Notes under the pieces: model-generated
What the model saw: the letters and a program-made list of their open reading frames with translations, nothing else
The model's database searches: none
Told to the model about the DNA's origin: nothing
Program-made: the position numbers and the translations under genes
From: a candidate division Zixibacteria bacterium SM23_81
GTDB lineage: Bacteria; SM23-81
Reading direction: 5' to 3'
NCBI GenBank assembly: GCA_001304015.1
Contig: LJUY01000020.1
Span: forward strand, 1-37,975
Length of the DNA stretch: 37,975 nt
Shown: piece by piece, positions 32,785 through 37,975 of the stretch
How positions within the stretch are numbered: the stretch's first letter is position 1
Layout: every line of letters begins with the position of its first letter

Positions 32785-33900
32785 CTATCCAGGCTTACGA
32801 TCTTGAAGACTCTTACTTGTCAGAATATGCTGATACACAGTATGTGCAACTAATTTATGCCAAATGGGTTTGGGGTGTCCGTCGATCTTGTAATACAATC
32901 GTTCGTTGGGACGTTTCTTAACTTGGCGCAAGAACATTTGAGTTAAATCTATGTATTCAATGTTGTTACGTTGCAGGAGCGCTCTCATTTGCATTATCGT
33001 ACGCGATTGAATGAAGCGAACAAGTGAATTGCCATAAATTGCGCCTTCGTTCGGAAAAATGAGAACCAGGAATTTTGCGTTGGCCTGGTGTGCTGTTTTA
33101 TCCATATTCCTTAAAATGGCCTCGGTAATATCCCAGGCTTCACCATATCCAAGGTGTTCTAATAGCCATCTGCCTCTCGCGCTGAGAATTCTATATAGCC
33201 GCGACTTGCGTAACAACTTATGGCCCAATCCTAAATTTTGAACATTCAGTTTCTCCTTGGGAACAGGGACATGGGTTAGAACTAGGTTTCCATCATGTTC
33301 CAATTTATACATCGGCTTCGGTAGCAAATTATGGAATAAGTCGTCATTTCTAAAAATGTCCCCTTTGTAAAATCCCAGAATCACCACGTCTGGATGATAT
33401 TTTAAGCCCTTTGTCTCCAAAACAAGCAATTGTTGATCCGTGCCATATGCTGAAACACCCAGGTTAATAACCTCTGTATTGGGTATTAAGTCTTCTAAAA
33501 AAGCCGTATACGTCTCGTCGTTCCCGACCCCGTGTCCGAATGTAAATGAATCACCGATTGCCAGAATTCGCTTTTTCCCAGGAGCTTTCTCATAAGAATA
33601 ATCCTTATTAGCGCGAAATCCATGTGAATTAGTTCTTACCACCACATCGAACTCTGGACCCTGATGCCGTAGCTCAGTACTTGGCTTCAGGAACCATCCC
33701 AATGTATCATGGTATTCTGTAAGAGCTTTTGTTAACGTTTGTTTTGATGCGCTATCGGGACTGGACTGTTTGGCTGGATTGGGAAGCAACAAACGGATAG
33801 CCACCTCGGCTATCGAGAGCGTGACGGTTGACACAAGTAGGATGGCCATTATTGTAAGAATCCACTTTTTTGAGGTAGAGATAGAATCCTGTTCGTGCAT
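32785..33900 (-). CDS. Membrane-anchored SGNH/GDSL-type hydrolase
   Basis: A 371-residue protein with one N-terminal membrane helix (about 13-38). An SGNH domain follows: block I AIGDSFTFG with Ser118, block II around NLGVSAYGTDQQ, block III with FYKGDIFRND, and a C-terminal IDGHPKPIWH providing Asp340 and His342. Such proteins deacetylate or O-acetylate surface polysaccharides; the substrate here is unknown. ATG 33900 has GGAG about ten bases upstream. Two hand-counted 60-base samples (33241-33300 and 33421-33480) give 43% and 40% G+C, against 60% for a sample in the DUF4175 gene, so it may have been acquired by transfer. It stands alone between two long non-coding stretches. Confidence 0.85.
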   Translation of the reverse strand: MHEQDSISTSKKWILTIMAILLVSTVTLSIAEVAIRLLLPNPAKQSSPDSASKQTLTKALTEYHDTLGWFLKPSTELRHQGPEFDVVVRTNSHGFRANKDYSYEKAPGKKRILAIGDSFTFGHGVGNDETYTAFLEDLIPNTEVINLGVSAYGTDQQLLVLETKGLKYHPDVVILGFYKGDIFRNDDLFHNLLPKPMYKLEHDGNLVLTHVPVPKEKLNVQNLGLGHKLLRKSRLYRILSARGRWLLEHLGYGEAWDITEAILRNMDKTAHQANAKFLVLIFPNEGAIYGNSLVRFIQSRTIMQMRALLQRNNIEYIDLTQMFLRQVKKRPNERLYYKIDGHPKPIWHKLVAHTVYQHILTSKSLQDRKPG

Positions 33901-34548
33901 GGTCTCATGTCTCCTTCTTGGAGCGGATAACCTGATGATAAATAATATCATGCGACGTATTTAATTATATCCTCTCCATTTTTTAATCCTAACTAATTAT
34001 GTTTCATCTTAGCAGCGGCCCAGTTACAGGGCTGAGGCGGCATGTTTATTTGCATAACTACCTGTTCGGAGTGATCTATTTGTTTACTCATGCCTAGGAT
34101 GTCTCCTCCATAGAAGTGTGTTGCGAAATTCTGTTTTAACAATAAGGATTGCCGGGAAGAAAGTCAACCTGAAAAGAAAAATTGACGCTATTTGAGTGCG
34201 AGATCATTGTCCTTTCTCCCCTGCTCTCATTTTTGGCACACCGTGATGATGCTGAGGTTGCCGAATTTTTATCTCCCTTGGAATCTTCTCTCTGAAATCC
34301 TGCGCCCACTGTTGTCACGAAGAGCGAGGTGGCTCGCTGGCTCTAATTTATAGCCTTTGAGGGCTTGTCCGGTGGAAACCCAGCGGCGAAAAAAAGGCCT
34401 TAATCCTTGATTTTGTTAGAATTAAGGCAAGCAGCTTGAAATCCTTTTTTAAATTTAGAAACCCCCTTCCTGAGTCTTACCAGGGTACGCTCAACGCGCC
34501 CTGATGTTCTCAGCGCGGCCGTATAGCTTTATGGCTCCCGCTGGGAAA
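33901..34548. other. AT-rich intergenic stretch
   Basis: About 650 bases without a supported gene. It carries a minus-strand terminator-like hairpin (34389-34428) for the acetyltransferase gene. Apart from AT-rich patches (about 33950-34150) I see no promoter strong enough to call. A 60-codon minus-strand frame at 34136-34318 has no support. Confidence 0.5.
34389..34428 (-). terminator. Terminator-like hairpin downstream of the GNAT gene
   Basis: On the minus strand GCCTTAAT and ATTAAGGC (plus coordinates 34421-34428 and 34397-34404) form an 8-bp stem with a 16-base loop. It is followed within two bases by seven T residues (plus-strand A run 34389-34395). It lies about 120 bases beyond the acetyltransferase stop at 34549. 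The long loop weakens it. Confidence 0.5.
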
Positions 34549-35076
34549 CTACGCTATCCTGTACTCCAAATGGATATCCTTTGGCTCAAGTGCGTACAGC
34601 TCTTGGTCTATCTCCTTCGTAAGCTCACAGCCTAAGTGCAAGTAAAAACCCACCGTGTTTTCCGACGGCGTTGCGGAAATGTACAGCCTCTTTGCACTCA
34701 GTTCTCTGGCTTTGTCCACGGCCTTCTCGAAAAGGGCTCTGCCCAATCCCATCTTTCTGTACTCGTTTCCCACGTGCAGGAACTTGAGCTGCAACTGGTC
34801 TTTCTTCCTCCCAATGAATTTGCTCTCCAGCACCACAGCCCCTACCATTTCCAAGCCTTCAAAAGCGCCGTAAAATGTCCCACCCCGATCGAAACAGTCA
34901 TACAGAAAGGGCATATACAACTTAGCCTCTCCTTGAGGCCAGGCTCTCATATCATAGGGCTCTACCTCCAAGGTCAATCTTCCGTCTCGCAGATAATACA
35001 CCTTTCCGATAATTTCACTTCGGTCAATCTCCCATATGTTTTCTATCTCGTCTCTTGCCAGTCTTCGAATAAGCAC
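34549..35076 (-). CDS. GNAT-family N-acetyltransferase
   Basis: A 175-residue protein of the GCN5-related acetyltransferase superfamily. The acetyl-CoA-binding motif A is present at about 100-125: LHVGNEYRKMGLGRALFEKA, with the R-x-x-G-x-G-R core. It is followed by the motif-B region, ISATPSENTVGFYLHLGCE. The first half (PYDMRAWPQGEAKLY and so on) matches no specific substrate class that I recognise, so the acceptor is unknown. It starts at GTG 35076 on the minus strand, three bases after the stop of the DinB-like gene, so the two are probably co-transcribed. A terminator-like hairpin follows. Confidence 0.85.
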   Translation of the reverse strand: MLIRRLARDEIENIWEIDRSEIIGKVYYLRDGRLTLEVEPYDMRAWPQGEAKLYMPFLYDCFDRGGTFYGAFEGLEMVGAVVLESKFIGRKKDQLQLKFLHVGNEYRKMGLGRALFEKAVDKARELSAKRLYISATPSENTVGFYLHLGCELTKEIDQELYALEPKDIHLEYRIA

Positions 35077-35079
35077 CCC

Positions 35080-35568
35080 TCATTTTCTCCTATGAATAAG
35101 CCACCTCTGTACCTGCGCTTTGTGATCTTCATATTGTTCATATGTGTTGCTGGCTAGCACTCTCCACGGTTGCCATTCCTGAGGCATCTCCGAAAGCCAA
35201 CTGGGATCATGAAGAGCTTGCTCTTTCAGCCCCACCATAAGCTCCAAAAGCATATCAAAGATCTCTCGCGGCTCTTTGCGAATATCCTGCAGCAAACTTT
35301 CTTTCTGCTTCTCATACATACGAGCATTACGCTGGTCAACAGACAACGACCACAGCTCGGATCCTACCAACGCTCTGGTCTGCAGCACGTTGATCATCTC
35401 TCCCTCATACCAGCTGATAGGGGCCATGAGACTTTTGACCAACCAGGCTCCGCAGACACCTGGTAGGGTCAGCTGATCATCTTCCAGCAGCTCTATCACA
35501 GCTTCCCATTCCGCTCGCGAGCGCCGCATTCTCTCTATCAGCTGAACTTTGTTCATTGAATCTTTCAT
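35080..35568 (-). CDS. DinB/DfsB-like four-helix-bundle protein
   Basis: A 162-residue protein. NKVQLIERMRRSRAEWEAVI, a Val-Cys-Gly-Ala-Trp-Leu-Val-Lys-Ser turn, and SWYEGEMI resemble the first helices of the DinB/ClbS (DfsB) superfamily. The usual first metal-binding His (aH-x-x-wye) is absent (MAPISWYEGE), whereas a later EDHK could be the C-terminal His, so the metal site is probably incomplete. ATG 35568 follows GAGGGAG on the minus strand; the frame extends to 35649 but lacks a good site there. It is followed by the GNAT gene after three bases. Members act in thiol-dependent detoxification or on DNA-linked targets, but no role can be assigned here. Confidence 0.72.
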   Translation of the reverse strand: MKDSMNKVQLIERMRRSRAEWEAVIELLEDDQLTLPGVCGAWLVKSLMAPISWYEGEMINVLQTRALVGSELWSLSVDQRNARMYEKQKESLLQDIRKEPREIFDMLLELMVGLKEQALHDPSWLSEMPQEWQPWRVLASNTYEQYEDHKAQVQRWLIHRRK

Positions 35569-35686
35569 AGTTACTCCCTCTGCTCTTGAAAAGGCTAACC
35601 GTCTACCGGTCGGCCCAACAGCCGCGTCGGCGCAAATTAGTAGTACCATTTAGCGAGGTGGGGCCGCGACTGGTGTACTGGCTCGT

Positions 35687-35850
35687 GTAATAATCGAGAC
35701 CAGAGACTTGAGACTCAATGATCGTATGACGTATTTCGTAGGAGACTTTATTTCTGCCGACGGCCGACTATCTTTTTTGTTGCCATTGCTGCTGCTATTG
35801 CCACCGGAAGGGTGGTGGTGTTGAGCACTGCTTATTGCCTACTGCCACCT
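35687..35850. repeat. Direct repeat R1 (right of the DinB-like gene, left of the amidotransferase-like gene)
   Basis: Aligns with 36729-36897 in the same orientation. Within a 65-base core (35751-35815 against 36793-36857) only three bases differ. The core includes GCCGACTATCTTTTTTGTT and CCACCGGAAGGGTGG (a 5-bp stem hairpin). The rest is a diverged variant with a run related to ACTGCCTACTGCC. Nothing coding is seen. Confidence 0.85.
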
Positions 35851-35886
35851 GGGTGGCGTTGGAAGAAGGGTTCCTCCGTCTCGCCT

Positions 35887-36633
35887 TCAGCCGCTGGTGC
35901 GGCGAGAGGCCCTGGCGGAATCTCTGGTCGCCCAGAAGTCCCGTACGATCTTCGCGAAATTCTCCAGGAGCATACGTCCGTGGAAAAACGGTGCTTCATA
36001 GGCCTCCGGATGAAACTGTGTTCCGTAAAGGGGTCTTTCCCTGTGTCGCATGGCCTCGATCTGGCAATGAGCGCTGCTTGCCAGAAGCTCGAAAGAGGGC
36101 GGCAGTTTTTTCACCTCGCAGTAGTGTGAGCAGCGCATTATCATCCTTTTGGGGAGCCCTCCGAAGATAGGATCAGGCTTAATTCGCGTGATGGGGAAGA
36201 AACCATCCGCCACAAAGAACCCGGAGAGGTCGTATTTGGGATCTCCTTGAGCTCTATGAGGAAAATCCTCGTTTGGCTTGATTTTCCGGATTGGCTCGTC
36301 TCTTAGCTGTCTCACCCTCCTCAGGTCTTTATTGAAAGAAAATCCGAGAACTTGATGGCTGCCACAAATACAAAGAATCGGCAGGTCAACCTTATGCAGA
36401 ACCTCATCGATTCCGAGAAACCATCTGACTTTTCGGGACTGGATATGCCCCCCGAATCCGCTCATAACAACGGCACGGGGCTGCAGATCCTGCACAAGGG
36501 CCATGTCGAATTCCTGGTACGGCACGACCAAACACCTTTCTCGGGACGCCAGTTCCAGCCGTGCTTTGTTACAACCAGCGGGACCGTCAGCGTAATAGCG
36601 CTCCTTTTCCTGAACTGTCACGAAGATATACAT
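35887..36633 (-). CDS. Stand-alone class I glutamine-amidotransferase-like protein
   Basis: A 248-residue protein related to class I glutamine amidotransferases, most like the N-terminal part of GMP synthetase. The catalytic set is complete: Cys90 in ILCICGSHQ, His208 and Glu210 in YGTQFHPE. AVVMSGF (55-61) fits the oxyanion strand, and IFGGLPKRMIMRCSHYCEV with LLASSAHCQIEAM matches the later core. No synthetase, lyase or acceptor domain is fused, so the acceptor enzyme must be elsewhere or the protein may hydrolyse another gamma-glutamyl substrate. ATG 36633 follows GTGAGGG on the minus strand; the frame is open to 36678. It is flanked by two direct repeats, R1 and R2. Confidence 0.85.
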   Translation of the reverse strand: MYIFVTVQEKERYYADGPAGCNKARLELASRERCLVVPYQEFDMALVQDLQPRAVVMSGFGGHIQSRKVRWFLGIDEVLHKVDLPILCICGSHQVLGFSFNKDLRRVRQLRDEPIRKIKPNEDFPHRAQGDPKYDLSGFFVADGFFPITRIKPDPIFGGLPKRMIMRCSHYCEVKKLPPSFELLASSAHCQIEAMRHRERPLYGTQFHPEAYEAPFFHGRMLLENFAKIVRDFWATRDSARASRRTSG

Positions 36634-36728
36634 TTGGCCCTCACATAACGATTGCCGCATCAGCCGCGGCGGGATCAATCACCAACGGCTTTTTGAAGGG
36701 ATGCGTTTGGTTTTGCTCGCTGCCTTCT

Positions 36729-36897
36729 GTAATAGTCGAGACTGGAGACTAAATGATCGTGTTACATACGGCGTATTGCGTAGGAGGCTTCATTTCTGCC
36801 GGCGGCCGACTATCTTTTTTGTTACCATTGCTACTGCTATTGCCACCGGAAGGGTGGCGGTGGTGACACTGCCTACTGCCTCCTGCTAACTGCCACC
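36729..36897. repeat. Direct repeat R2 (upstream of the amidotransferase-like gene)
   Basis: Partner of R1, about 1.04 kb away. It begins GTAATAGTCGAGAC and ends near GCCACC. Its 5' edge is 96 bases upstream of the amidotransferase-like start codon on the minus strand, and it runs to about 40 bases from the next gene's stop. Confidence 0.85.
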
Positions 36898-36937
36898 GGC
36901 GTGCTGTTGAGGGGGGCTTGACCGCCGACCTCTCATC

Positions 36938-37975
36938 TTATATCCCCAGGAAAAAACTGGTCTTGACCAGTAACCTCCTGCTCTTCTCTCTCTTTCCGGC
37001 TACCAAATCCCACCCCTCATCGTAGTTATAAGCAACGTACAGAACGTTCCTTCGCTTGAACTCCCAGGCCAAGAGGAGGTTCACATCCCTTAAGAGAGAC
37101 CAGCCATATGTATCATTAGTCTGGAAAAAAGATCTTAGATAGACATTTTGGGTAACATCCAACCGAGCCTTCATGTTGGTCACCCATTGATCTGGCCAAC
37201 CGATCTCATTTTGGCGACCGGTAAAGTCCACCCTGTTTGTGAACAGATCTAATGAAAGGAATCCCAAAGGTTTAAATCTGATCCACGCCTCAAGGACATC
37301 CGTTTCAGATCTAAAGGACTGACCCCGTTTTATCCGCACTCCGGCATTCTCAAAGCTCTCGAAATTGTAGATCCATGAGATGTATGCCTGCCAATTATCA
37401 TAGGTTCGGCCTTCAACCTTCTCTTTCGACCACTGAGCATCCAAGCCATTGGCAAACCAAAGTCCAATGAATTTATAGAAAATACTCGTATTATGACGAA
37501 AATAGTCGTAGTTTAGCATGCCAGTATCTTTATCGTCGTATGAGGCAAATATGAAGTTGAAATGGGCATCATGAAGACCCATGAGCTCCAGGGGTCTCAT
37601 ATAGGTGATGTGGCCATCGAGACCCTTGACGTTGTTGCGGCCTCCGGAATAGCCCGTGTTTAAGTGAAATTTAGAGTCCCTGTTCAGATAGGTTAAGTGA
37701 CCCTCAAAATGTTGACTATCATGCTGTAAATCTAGGCGCTTCTCCCAACCTCTCTCCTTATTCAAGCCCTTAATTCCGTCCCTGTCTGCGGAGACGCTGG
37801 TTTGCGTTGTGAGAGTGAAGCCTACGGGGAGGGTAAATCCTGCATCGACGCCGCTTGCCCGACTATATCCTTCCTCATTAGCCCAATTCACGCCTGTGAG
37901 GCCAAGATAAGAAGAACCAAATATATCCCCTTTCAGCCTTGCAGCCAGGAAATTGGCTTCTTCATCCTGGAATCT
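36938..37975 (-). CDS. DUF5916 outer-membrane protein, C-terminal part (5' truncated)
   Basis: The minus-strand frame is open from the right end of the window to the stop at 36938, giving about 345 codons, so the start is missing. The visible part begins QDEEANFLAARLKGDIF, a block typical of DUF5916 proteins, and continues as alternating amphipathic strands such as LDLQHDSQHFEGHLTYL and LWFANGLDAQWS, consistent with a C-terminal beta-barrel. DUF5916 proteins usually carry an N-terminal CBM9-like carbohydrate-binding domain, which would lie outside the window. The last residues are VKTSFFLGI. Function is unknown. R2 lies just beyond the stop. Confidence 0.82.
   Translation of the reverse strand, partial: RFQDEEANFLAARLKGDIFGSSYLGLTGVNWANEEGYSRASGVDAGFTLPVGFTLTTQTSVSADRDGIKGLNKERGWEKRLDLQHDSQHFEGHLTYLNRDSKFHLNTGYSGGRNNVKGLDGHITYMRPLELMGLHDAHFNFIFASYDDKDTGMLNYDYFRHNTSIFYKFIGLWFANGLDAQWSKEKVEGRTYDNWQAYISWIYNFESFENAGVRIKRGQSFRSETDVLEAWIRFKPLGFLSLDLFTNRVDFTGRQNEIGWPDQWVTNMKARLDVTQNVYLRSFFQTNDTYGWSLLRDVNLLLAWEFKRRNVLYVAYNYDEGWDLVAGKREKSRRLLVKTSFFLGI

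Noticed and set aside
34136-34318. 60-codon minus-strand open frame in the AT-rich gap
   Set aside because: No ribosome site, no recognisable composition and no neighbour within operon distance.

Overview
The window looks like a chromosomal contig from an uncultured Gram-negative bacterium of the FCB superphylum (KSB1, Zixibacteria, Latescibacteria or a similar lineage). The reasons are a type-A T9SS/FlgD-like C-terminal sorting domain on a secreted protein, a DUF5916 outer-membrane protein, a DUF4175 coiled-coil protein, a Bacteroidota-like methionyl-tRNA synthetase and an outer-membrane chaperone set (SurA-type parvulins). Many starts are GTG or TTG, and several genes overlap by GTGA, which suggests translational coupling. 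The phylum is an inference and no rRNA gene is present to confirm it.

Layout. 1-4269 (+): the end of a secreted C1-peptidase-like protein, a P2A-type calcium ATPase and a SpoT-like HD hydrolase. 4642-12252 (+): mfd, then a unit of three parvulin-type periplasmic prolyl isomerase/chaperone genes ending in surA and an rqcP/yabO-like S4 gene. That unit has a candidate promoter at 7972-8000 and a strong intrinsic terminator at 12227-12252. 12343-14849 (+): pdxA-ftsE-ftsX. 14989-16616 (+): a DUF438-hemerythrin-PAS sensor and a small two-helix membrane protein. 16771-22489 (+): envC-holB-ricT-metG-tatD. 22490-24083: an intergenic island full of hairpins and direct repeats carrying one small membrane-protein gene. 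24084-27332 (+): rsmA, an outer-membrane beta-barrel and a lipoprotein. 27358-37975 (-): a TPR protein and DUF4175 protein pair, an AT-rich SGNH hydrolase gene, a DinB-like/GNAT pair, a glutamine-amidotransferase-like gene bracketed by two direct repeats, and a truncated DUF5916 barrel gene.

How the genes fit together. The core is housekeeping: transcription-coupled repair (mfd), outer-membrane protein folding (parvulins and SurA), ribosome quality control (RqcP-like), vitamin B6 (pdxA), division-linked peptidoglycan hydrolysis (FtsE, FtsX and a catalytically degenerate EnvC), replication clamp loading (holB), tRNA charging (metG) and rRNA methylation (rsmA). The order holB-ricT-metG-tatD-rsmA matches the Bacillus subtilis holB-yaaT-metS-yabD-ksgA neighbourhood, and mfd with a yabO homologue echoes the B. 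subtilis mfd-yabMNO region. surA and pdxA recall the E. coli surA-pdxA-rsmA operon. The right-hand third is accessory and envelope-related.

I found no CRISPR array, tRNA, rRNA, transposase, recognisable defence system or prophage. The strongest unexplained signals are the repeat islands around two small genes (22490-24083 and 35687-36897).
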